In this document: piece after piece, positions 1 to 4,695 of the stretch
How positions within the stretch are numbered: the first letter of the stretch is position 1
How the letters are laid out: the number at the start of each line of letters is the position of its first letter
Assembly (NCBI GenBank): GCA_043725085.1
Contig: JAYSLY010000054.1
Location: forward strand, 1-11,301
Origin: UBA9630 sp043725085
GTDB taxonomy: Bacteria > Patescibacteriota > Minisyncoccia > Moranbacterales > UBA2206
Length of the DNA stretch: 11,301 bases
Direction of reading: 5' to 3'
Translations under genes and position numbers: made by a program
The notes under the pieces: generated by a model
The model's database searches: none
The model's input: the letters and a program-made list of their open reading frames with translations, nothing else
Told to the model about the DNA's origin: nothing

Positions 1-53
1 AAAAATTCTTTTACTCATATGTTTTTTGTTAATTATACCTAAAACTTAGACAC

Positions 54-80
54 AAAAAAAGCAGACACTTTCGTGTCTAC
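54..80 (-). terminator. Intrinsic terminator of rpmE
   Basis: Read on the minus strand there is an eight-position stem (one A-C mismatch near its base) closed by a GAAA tetraloop, followed at once by seven T residues (54-60 on the plus strand are all A). It lies 55 bases after the rpmE stop codon. The plus strand also has five T after the hairpin, so it may stop transcription from the left as well. Confidence 0.8.
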
Positions 81-134
81 TTTTTGGGGTACAGATCACC
101 TTTGCCTGGACTTTTTCTAAAAATATAGGAAAGA

Positions 135-422
135 TTATTTTTTCAACTTCTTCTTTGAGATTACTTTCTTGGTTTCGGCTTTTGGTTTTCTGATGCGTTC
201 CTTTTTCACTTTTGGAGCAGCTTTCTTTTCAGCGATTTTTTTGAAACGATCAACGCGACCAGCTGTGTCCATGGATTTCTTCTTGCCAGTGTAGAAGGGG
301 TGGCAAGCAGCGCAGATTTCTACTTTCATTTCCTCCATAGTTGAGCCGGCTTCGATAATATTCCCGCAGGCGCAGATAATTTTGGCATTAGGGAAATACT
401 TAGGATGAATGTCTTTTTTCAT
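135..422 (-). CDS. rpmE: 50S ribosomal protein bL31, zinc-binding (C+) form
   Basis: Ribosomal protein bL31 of the large subunit, which helps bridge the 50S and 30S subunits. The 95-residue product begins MKKDIHPKYFP, typical of the family. It carries four cysteines (C17, C19, C37, C40) as CxC and CxxC, the zinc-ribbon C+ form. The family core ends near residue 65. The remaining 30 residues are a lysine-rich tail not found in the usual 70-residue protein, probably a disordered rRNA-contacting extension. The gene is divergent from rpsB, has its own promoter and leader upstream, and ends before an intrinsic terminator. Identity is very secure; the role of the tail is inference. Confidence 0.96.
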   Translation of the reverse strand: MKKDIHPKYFPNAKIICACGNIIEAGSTMEEMKVEICAACHPFYTGKKKSMDTAGRVDRFKKIAEKKAAPKVKKERIRKPKAETKKVISKKKLKK

Positions 423-435
423 AGAATTGGCAGTT

Positions 436-504
436 TTTAGCCATCGAGAGTTGGAAATAAGGCTTTAATTTAGCCTGATTGTGAAAAACTCTGGAAACGG
501 CAAA
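436..504 (-). promoter_or_regulatory. Foldable 5' leader of rpmE
   Basis: The minus-strand transcript ahead of rpmE can fold into one long interrupted hairpin. The outer helix pairs 499-504 with 436-442 with one bulge. The middle helix is six perfect pairs, 487-492 with 447-452. The inner hairpin is five pairs, 472-476 with 460-464, with a seven-base loop. It ends about 13 bases before the start codon. bL31 genes in several other phyla have autoregulatory leader RNAs, so a similar role is plausible. It resembles none that I recall, and the fold is hand-derived. Confidence 0.4.
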
Positions 505-539
505 TTTTGCTTAAATTGAGTTATTATTAGTGCTTAGAT

Positions 540-568
540 AATTTAGCATGCTTTTTGTGAATTGACAA
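540..568 (-). promoter_or_regulatory. Sigma70-type promoter for rpmE
   Basis: On the minus strand, TTGTCA (568-563), a 17-base spacer, then TAAATT (545-540). Transcription would start near 533, giving rpmE a leader of about 110 bases. The -35 box overlaps that of the opposing rpsB promoter in five positions. Confidence 0.55.
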
Positions 569-590
569 GTGTGGCGGGAGCTGATATAGT
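562..590 (+). promoter_or_regulatory. Strong sigma70-type promoter for the rpsB operon
   Basis: A perfect TTGACA (562-567), an ideal 17-base spacer and TATAGT (585-590). The expected start is near 597, about 158 bases before the rpsB start codon. It is the best promoter in the window, as expected for a ribosomal-protein operon. Confidence 0.85.
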
Positions 591-596
591 AGAAAG

Positions 597-754
597 GCAT
601 AAAAACTCATATTTTCCGAGCATTGTCCTGCCCCAAGAGCCGAAAGGTCAGGGGAATAAGATGCTGATATTGAGCTAAAACTCGGTATCAACGGAAAATA
701 GCGGAAACGCGACTCACTTTTTGGGACGCGTATAATTATTAAAGGAATAATAAT
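597..754 (+). promoter_or_regulatory. Structured leader RNA of rpsB (three-way junction)
   Basis: The leader folds into a compact three-way junction. P1 pairs 611-618 with 692-699 (8 perfect pairs). P2 pairs 619-623 with 661-665 and carries a GC-rich hairpin (631-634 with 651-654) capped by a GAAA tetraloop at 642-645. P3 pairs 666-674 with 681-689 (9 pairs, two G-U) with a six-base loop. Only about two bases are unpaired at the junction. Next come a small GAAA hairpin (701-710) and an overlapping alternative hairpin (708-715 with 723-730). These two exclude each other. The ribosome-binding site AAAGGA (741-746) sits mostly in the loop of a weak AU hairpin (735-751). An autoregulatory S2-binding leader is the simplest reading. 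S2 leaders are known in Gammaproteobacteria, but this one does not look like them. Confidence 0.65.
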
Positions 755-1594
755 ATGGAAGAAAAGAATGTTTCAGCTCCCATTGGAGTTGAAAAAGAGA
801 AAGCGGCGAATGCTTTAGCCGATTGTTTTTCTGATTTCAATTTTTCAAAATTGGAAATCAGCATGGAAGAGATGTTTAAAAATGGCGTACATTTTGGACA
901 TCACAAATCGAGAAAAAATCCCAAGATGGATGAATTTATCTTTGGGGTGAAAAACGGGATCAATATTTTGGATCTGCAAAAAACAGCTCAAAAGCTAAAA
1001 GAAGCATTGGCCTTCATGGAGAAAGTAATCGCCGGGGGACAAAAAATTCTTTTTGTGGGAACAAAAAAACAAGCCAAAAAAATCGTGGAGGCGGCAGCGA
1101 AAAGATGTGAGATGCCGTTTGTGACGGAGAGATGGCTTGGCGGAACTTTCACCAACTATTCTGCAATTTCCGGCCGCACTAGATATCTGCGTGATGGACA
1201 AGACAAATTGGCAAAAGGGGAATATGGCAAATATACTAAATTTGAGCAGATGAAATTTGCCGAAGAATTGGAGCGTCTGGAAACGAAAATGGGTGGAATC
1301 AAATACATGGACAGGCTTCCGGGAGCAATCTTTGTGACTGGTGTCGTTGAAGATAATCTGGCGATCAAGGAAGCCAGAATTAAAAATATTCCCGTGATCG
1401 CTCTCGCTGACACGAACATCGATCCGCGCGATATCGACTATATTATTCCTGCCAACGAAGATGCTGTTTCATCACTGAAGATTTTAATGGCCTACGTAGT
1501 GAAAGCCATCCTTGCTGCCAAGCAAAAAGTGGTTGCGGAAAAAGCGGCCATAGATAAAGCCACGGCGGATGCTGCTACTGAAGTAAAAAAATAA
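755..1594 (+). CDS. rpsB: 30S ribosomal protein uS2
   Basis: Small-subunit protein uS2, needed on the 30S platform for initiation and S1 docking. The 279-residue product has the first family signature at residues 44-58 (GVHFGHHKSRKNPKM) and the second at 213-237 (PVIALADTNIDP onward). The coiled-coil insertion lies near residues 140-180 and the C-terminal tail is rich in Ala and Lys. Typical uS2 proteins begin near residue 37, so about 36 extra residues precede the core. The start at 755 is preferred because AAAGGA lies eight bases upstream. The ATG at 863 (Met37) would give a standard length but has no good ribosome-binding site. First gene of the rightward operon. Confidence 0.97.
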   Translation: MEEKNVSAPIGVEKEKAANALADCFSDFNFSKLEISMEEMFKNGVHFGHHKSRKNPKMDEFIFGVKNGINILDLQKTAQKLKEALAFMEKVIAGGQKILFVGTKKQAKKIVEAAAKRCEMPFVTERWLGGTFTNYSAISGRTRYLRDGQDKLAKGEYGKYTKFEQMKFAEELERLETKMGGIKYMDRLPGAIFVTGVVEDNLAIKEARIKNIPVIALADTNIDPRDIDYIIPANEDAVSSLKILMAYVVKAILAAKQKVVAEKAAIDKATADAATEVKK

Positions 1595-1610
1595 AAAATT
1601 AAGAGGACTG

Positions 1611-1653
1611 CTCCGCCTTCGTTTCCGAGTACGGAACTACGGCGTGACGAGCT
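1611..1653 (+). repeat. Intergenic palindrome between rpsB and tsf
   Basis: A two-tier inverted repeat. The outer stem is CGCC (1614-1617) with GGCG (1641-1644). The inner stem is TTCCG (1623-1627) with CGGAA (1632-1636), with an AGTA loop. It begins with TCCGCCTTCG, the same 10-mer that starts the palindrome at 2321. Probably a dispersed REP-like element. No T tract follows, so it is not a classical terminator, though it may modulate tsf expression or mRNA decay. Confidence 0.6.
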
Positions 1654-1729
1654 AGTTGGTCAATTCCGCAAAGCTTATAATGCAAAAAAGGCTCAAGTTA
1701 AGCGAGAGTTAATACTACTTATAAAAATT

Positions 1730-2314
1730 ATGTCAAACTTAGAACAAATAAAAAAAATCAGAGAGCTGCTCGGTTCGGGAATCGTGGAAACAAAAAAAGC
1801 CTTGGATGAAGCGGGTGGAGACGAAGAAAAAGCGATTGAAATCATTCGCAAAAAAGGACAGCTGAAAGCAGCAAAGAAATCTGACCGAGAAGCCGGTGAG
1901 GGAGTGGTTGTCTCCTACATTCATCCAAACAATAGATTGGGAGCAATTGTAAAACTCTATTGCGAAAGTGATTTTGTGGCAAGAAATACGGAATTTTTGG
2001 AACTCGCAAAAGACCTGGCAATGCATGTGTCGGCAATGAATCCACAATATGTGAAGCCGGAAGATGTGCCGGTTGAAATAATTGAAAAGGAAAAAGAAAT
2101 TTGGCAAGAGCAGTTGAAGGCAGAAAACAAACCGGCAGAAATTATGGCAAAAATTCTTGAAGGTAAAGAGAATAAATTTCGTGAAGATTTAGCGCTACTT
2201 ACTCAAGCCTACGTCAAAAATCCCGAGCAAACTGTCGAGATGTTAATCACTGAAAAAATTGCCAAGATTGGAGAAAATATCCGTGTGGGAGGTTTTACTC
2301 GAATGGAATTATAA
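1730..2314 (+). CDS. tsf: Translation elongation factor Ts (short form)
   Basis: EF-Ts, the cytoplasmic nucleotide-exchange factor that removes GDP from EF-Tu. The N-terminal UBA-like domain is residues 1-46 (IRELLGSGIVETKKAL). The EF-Tu contact motif appears as SDFVARN at 80-86, where TDFVAR is usual. The C-terminal part (about 140-194) ends IRVGGFTRMEL. At 194 residues it is a short form, like that of Thermus, with one core subdomain and not the two of the roughly 280-residue E. coli protein. It follows rpsB after a 135-base spacer holding a palindrome. No clear Shine-Dalgarno site precedes the ATG, so translation may depend on coupling or an unstructured AU-rich start region. Confidence 0.96.
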   Translation: MSNLEQIKKIRELLGSGIVETKKALDEAGGDEEKAIEIIRKKGQLKAAKKSDREAGEGVVVSYIHPNNRLGAIVKLYCESDFVARNTEFLELAKDLAMHVSAMNPQYVKPEDVPVEIIEKEKEIWQEQLKAENKPAEIMAKILEGKENKFREDLALLTQAYVKNPEQTVEMLITEKIAKIGENIRVGGFTRMEL

Positions 2315-2319
2315 TAATA

Positions 2320-2350
2320 GTCCGCCTTCGCCAGCTGGCGGATAGCGGAC
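2320..2350 (+). repeat. REP-like palindrome between tsf and ricT
   Basis: TCCGCC (2321-2326) pairs with GGCGGA (2337-2342), and the perfect palindrome GCCAGCTGGC lies at 2330-2339. An alternative stem is GTCCGC (2320-2325) with GCGGAC (2345-2350). It fills most of the 45-base gap between the two genes and ends ten bases before the ricT start. It shares its first ten bases with the element at 1612. Confidence 0.65.
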
Positions 2351-2359
2351 AAAAATACG

Positions 2360-3133
2360 ATGAATGCTTTTGTTAAAATATATTCTTGGGAAGGACCGCG
2401 TCTTTGTGATGGTGAGATTAAGCTGAAAGTTGGTGATCGCGTCGTTGTTACTTGCGAACATTTTAATGAGCTTGGGACGATTGTGGCGGATGGTCATGAA
2501 AATTGTCCCAAGGAAAAAGAGCGCGTGCTTCGCCTAGCGACAACCAGAGACAAGGAAAGCTTTCTTGAAAAGGAAAAAGAAAAGGAGGAGGCTTTGGAAT
2601 TTTGCAAGAGCGAACTCAAAGCCTTGGGCTTGGCAATGAAAGCAATTGATGCGAGAATCAGCTTGGACAGCAAGCAGATTATTTTTATTTTCACATCGGA
2701 TGGTCGAGTGGATTTTCGAGAGCTGGTGAAAAATCTTTCACTCAGATTCAAAAAGGTCATTCGCATGCAACAAATCGGTTCGCGAGATGAAGCCAGAAAA
2801 TTGGGTGATTGCGGTGTATGCGGAAGAGCGATGTGTTGCATCAAAGCGAAAAACAACATTCCCAGTATCACAACCGACATGGCAAGAGTCCAGCAGATTG
2901 CTCACCGTGGAACAGAAAGAATTTCCGGTGCTTGCGGAAGACTGATGTGTTGCCTGGCCTATGAAGCCCAGAGCTACCGCGAAATGCTTGAAGGAATGCC
3001 GGAGATGTATAGCCCGATTAGCACAGCTGAAGGTGATGGCACGGTGATTGAGGTAAACGCGATTACACAAGAAGTGAAGGTTAAATTGAAAAGTGGAAAA
3101 TATCTAACCGTTAAAAAAGAAGAGTTAAAATAA
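2360..3133 (+). CDS. ricT: PSP1/RicT (YaaT)-like protein
   Basis: PSP1-domain protein of the RicT/YaaT family. In Bacillus subtilis RicT works with RicA and RicF in a complex that binds iron-sulfur clusters and promotes RNase Y-dependent mRNA maturation. The 257-residue product has the family's cysteine-rich centre: C151, C154, C159 and C160 (CGVCGRAMCC), then C192, C197 and C198 (SGACGRLMCC). A charged coiled segment runs over about residues 64-90. The reading frame is closed by a TAG at 2318-2320, so the ATG at 2360 is the first start available. Only a weak purine stretch precedes it. Its place after rpsB-tsf suggests a translation or RNA-related role. The family call is secure; the RNase Y link is transferred from Bacillus. 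Confidence 0.88.
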   Translation: MNAFVKIYSWEGPRLCDGEIKLKVGDRVVVTCEHFNELGTIVADGHENCPKEKERVLRLATTRDKESFLEKEKEKEEALEFCKSELKALGLAMKAIDARISLDSKQIIFIFTSDGRVDFRELVKNLSLRFKKVIRMQQIGSRDEARKLGDCGVCGRAMCCIKAKNNIPSITTDMARVQQIAHRGTERISGACGRLMCCLAYEAQSYREMLEGMPEMYSPISTAEGDGTVIEVNAITQEVKVKLKSGKYLTVKKEELK

Positions 3134-3149
3134 AAAAGCGAATTACATT

Positions 3150-3932
3150 ATGTTGTACCAAATTATTCCTCCAATTTTAGTCATTCTTAGTGTTGTTGGA
3201 ATAATTGTTTTTCTGGTCAAAAAAACCCCGGAAATTAACCGTCTGGAGCGAGAAGAGAAACTAGAAAAAGAGCGCGAATTTCGCGCAATGGCTGGTGGTG
3301 CGAATAATATTTCCGAAAGAGAAACAAGCGGATCCAAAATATGGACAAAATTAAAACAAGGTTCATTGGTTCTTTTGGAAAAATCAGTCAAAAAATTCCA
3401 AATTGTTTTTTTGAAGTTAGAAAACAAACTAAAAAATTTAGGAGAGGGGATTCGGAAAAAAAGAAGTGCTAAGTTGGAAGACAAGCTTGAGAATGAAATG
3501 CTGCCACATGGAGAACTAAAATCAGAAGAAGCTGATTTGGTAGCAAAAGAAAATGAAGCACTGGATGGAATTATAGATAAGATTGGAAGATATAGTCCTG
3601 AAAAGAGAAATATCCGTGAGCGATTAGGCTTGAAACAGAAAGCGCTACAGGAAGAGGTGGAAGAAAAATTCTTTCGTCCAATCATCAGTGATCATGTGGT
3701 TGTTCCCAAGAGAAGGCGCGAAACAAAAAGTCGCCTGGAAGAACTTTTGATTGAAAGAATTGCAGCAAACCCGAAAGATATTGAAGCTTATGAAAGATTG
3801 GGAGAATATTATCTGGAAGTGAAAAATCTCGAACACTCCAAGGAATGCTTTAAGCAAGTGCTGAGATTAAATCCGGGAAACCGCAATGCGAGATATAAGA
3901 TCAGAAAACTGGAAAAAATTCTCGGAAGCTGA
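3150..3932 (+). CDS. Membrane-anchored TPR protein
   Basis: Not assigned to a named family. The 260-residue product has one N-terminal membrane segment (about residues 5-23), followed by basic residues, so the rest is probably cytoplasmic. A long, highly charged, mostly helical middle part (25-190) is rich in Lys and Glu. A C-terminal TPR-like region (198-255) includes NPKDIEAYERLGEYYLE and HSKECFKQVLRLNPGN. Such proteins usually scaffold other proteins at the membrane. The start follows ricT by 16 bases, so the two are probably cotranscribed. The gene ends with tandem stops TGA TAA, 24 bases before tRNA-Thr. Function unknown. Confidence 0.8.
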   Translation: MLYQIIPPILVILSVVGIIVFLVKKTPEINRLEREEKLEKEREFRAMAGGANNISERETSGSKIWTKLKQGSLVLLEKSVKKFQIVFLKLENKLKNLGEGIRKKRSAKLEDKLENEMLPHGELKSEEADLVAKENEALDGIIDKIGRYSPEKRNIRERLGLKQKALQEEVEEKFFRPIISDHVVVPKRRRETKSRLEELLIERIAANPKDIEAYERLGEYYLEVKNLEHSKECFKQVLRLNPGNRNARYKIRKLEKILGS

Positions 3933-3956
3933 TAAAATATGAGAAGTGTTTCATTC

Positions 3957-4028
3957 GCCGAAGTAGCTCAATGGCAGAGCAACTGTTTTGTAAACAGTAG
4001 GTTATCGGTTCAACTCCGATCTTCGGCT
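3957..4028 (+). tRNA. tRNA-Thr (anticodon UGU)
   Basis: Complete 72-base cloverleaf. The acceptor stem is 3957-3963 with 4021-4027 (seven perfect pairs), discriminator T4028. The anticodon stem is 3982-3986 with 3994-3998, and the loop TTTGTAA has TGT at 3989-3991. The T arm is 4004-4008 with 4016-4020, loop TTCAACT. No CCA is encoded. Confidence 0.96.
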
Positions 4029-4035
4029 CAAAATC

Positions 4036-4109
4036 ATATAGCATGTAGCACGCAGCATATAACAAAATCTTTGATAATTTTGTTACATGTTTCATGTTGC
4101 ATGTTAAAT
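4036..4109 (+). repeat. Inverted repeat built from 7-base tandem units
   Basis: The left arm is four tandem heptamers: ATATAGC, ATGTAGC, ACGCAGC, ATATAAC (4036-4063). The right arm is GTTACAT, GTTTCAT, GTTGCAT, GTTAAAT (4082-4109), the reverse complements of the same family (consensus about ATRYARC). The centre is AAAAT/ATTTT (4064-4068 with 4077-4081). As RNA, 29 of 33 positions pair, four by G-U. It fills the spacer between two tRNA genes. Confidence 0.75.
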
Positions 4110-4114
4110 GCAGT

Positions 4115-4198
4115 GGGTCGGTGGCGGAGTGGTCAATCGCAGCTGACTGTAAATCAGCCGATCTCGTATCTACGCAGGTTCGAACCCTGCCCGGCCCA
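4115..4198 (+). tRNA. tRNA-Tyr (anticodon GUA)
   Basis: An 84-base class II tRNA. The acceptor stem is 4115-4121 with 4191-4197 (one G-U), discriminator A4198. The anticodon stem is 4142-4146 with 4154-4158, and the loop CTGTAAA has GTA at 4149-4151. A long variable arm follows, as expected for bacterial tRNA-Tyr, then a T arm with loop TTCGAAC. No CCA is encoded. Confidence 0.95.
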
Positions 4199-4208
4199 CA
4201 TCATTCAT

Positions 4209-4281
4209 GCCGTTGTAGCTCAGTCGGTAGAGCATTTCCATGGTAAGGAAAAGGTCTCCGGTCCGATTCCGGACAACGGCT
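4209..4281 (+). tRNA. tRNA-Thr (anticodon GGU), T loop with C55
   Basis: A 73-base cloverleaf. The acceptor stem is 4209-4215 with 4274-4280 (perfect), discriminator T4281. The anticodon stem is 4235-4239 with 4247-4251, and the loop ATGGTAA has GGT at 4242-4244. The T stem is 4257-4261 with 4269-4273. The T loop reads TCCGATT, so the almost invariant T55 (pseudouridine 55) is C at 4263. Everything else looks functional. Only ten bases separate it from tRNA-Tyr. Confidence 0.93.
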
Positions 4282-4322
4282 CAGGATTATTTTTTTGGAT
4301 AATTAACATTAATTTTAATAGT

Positions 4323-4478
4323 ATGGCACGAGAAAATTTGGCAAAAATGAAATGCTTGGAATGTTCAAACATCAATTATTTCACTACCAGAAACAAGAAA
4401 AAATTGAAGGAAAAACTGGAAATGAAAAAACATTGTCCAAAATGCAAAAAGCATACATTGCATAAAGAGATGAAATAG
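4323..4478 (+). CDS. rpmG: 50S ribosomal protein bL33, zinc-binding form
   Basis: Small large-subunit protein near the E site. It has 51 residues, normal for bL33, beginning MARENLAKMKCLEC. Cysteines C11, C14, C38 and C41 form two CxxC knuckles that bind zinc (C+ form). The family stretch YFTTRNKKK is at residues 19-27. The frame is open upstream through the tRNA genes, but the true start is the ATG at 4323, which gives the family-standard N terminus. No clear Shine-Dalgarno site precedes it; the region is AT-rich. Its place between a tRNA-Thr and tRNA-Trp matches the conserved tRNA-rpmG-tRNA-Trp-secE-nusG neighbourhood of many bacteria. Confidence 0.95.
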   Translation: MARENLAKMKCLECSNINYFTTRNKKKLKEKLEMKKHCPKCKKHTLHKEMK

Positions 4479-4486
4479 ATCTTAAT

Positions 4487-4525
4487 CTAAAGCTGGAGGC
4501 GGGTATTACCACGCTGGAGCTTTAG
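4487..4525 (+). repeat. Palindrome between rpmG and tRNA-Trp
   Basis: CTAAAGCT (4487-4494) is a perfect inverted match of AGCTTTAG (4518-4525), with an inner GCG/CGC pairing (4499-4501 with 4512-4514). It lies five bases before the tRNA-Trp gene and has no T tract. It may be a REP-like element or an RNA-processing signal. It does not share sequence with the palindromes at 1611 and 2320. Confidence 0.6.
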
Positions 4526-4530
4526 CGTAA

Positions 4531-4601
4531 GCGGGATTCGTACAGTGGCAGTACGGGAGTCTCCAAAACTTCTAACGTAGGTTCGATTCCTACATCCCGT
4601 G
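4531..4601 (+). tRNA. tRNA-Trp (anticodon CCA)
   Basis: A 71-base cloverleaf. The acceptor stem is 4531-4537 with 4594-4600, whose first pair is G-U, with discriminator G4601, the tRNA-Trp identity base. The anticodon stem is 4556-4560 with 4568-4572 (one G-U), and the loop CTCCAAA has CCA at 4563-4565. The T arm is 4577-4581 with 4589-4593, loop TTCGATT. The CCA anticodon reads UGG only, consistent with UGA as a stop. Confidence 0.95.
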
Positions 4602-4609
4602 CATGACAG

Positions 4610-4640
4610 AAACAGTCTCCTTGATGGAGGCTGTTTTTTT
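4610..4640 (+). terminator. Intrinsic terminator closing the rpsB-tRNA-Trp unit
   Basis: A nine-pair stem, 4612-4620 with 4626-4634 (one T-G pair), with a five-base TTGAT loop. It runs directly into T4634-4640 and then another run of five T. It lies nine bases after tRNA-Trp and separates the housekeeping block from the accessory island. Confidence 0.9.
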
Positions 4641-4647
4641 GTTTTTC

Positions 4648-4676
4648 TTTACTTTAAGCTATTTTTGCAGTAGTAT
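4648..4676 (+). promoter_or_regulatory. Possible promoter for the PDDEXK endonuclease gene
   Basis: TTTACT (4648-4653), a 17-base spacer, then TAGTAT (4671-4676); each box matches consensus in four of six positions. The start would fall just before the AGAGG ribosome-binding site (4679-4683) of the gene at 4696. A promoter is expected here because a strong terminator lies just upstream, but the match is weak. Confidence 0.35.
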
Positions 4677-4695
4677 GAAGAGGTAAAAATAAAGT

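Noticed and set aside
597..754. Known riboswitch or hammerhead ribozyme in the rpsB leader
   Set aside because: The conserved cores I know (for example CUGANGA and GAAA for hammerhead, or the SAM, c-di-AMP and M-box signatures) are not present, although the three-way-junction shape is similar.
1656..1681. TATAAT at 1676-1681 as an internal promoter for tsf
   Set aside because: No acceptable -35 box at 16-18 bases. The nearest TTG-like box is only 14 bases away, so a chance match is more likely.
3143..3685. 180-codon open frame on the minus strand
   Set aside because: It lies antisense to the TPR gene and its Ser/Phe-rich translation is what the complement of Lys/Glu-rich codons gives. No family is recognisable, and the sense protein has a membrane segment and a TPR region.
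3930..3935. UGA recoding (as glycine, as in Gracilibacteria/Absconditabacteria)
   Set aside because: The conserved genes have no internal TGA and use GGN for glycine. The one TGA stop is backed by an adjacent TAA, and tRNA-Trp has the standard CCA anticodon.
3939..4322. Open frame running upstream of rpmG through three tRNA genes
   Set aside because: Only the last 51 codons are protein-coding (bL33). The rest is three complete tRNA cloverleafs and a repeat.
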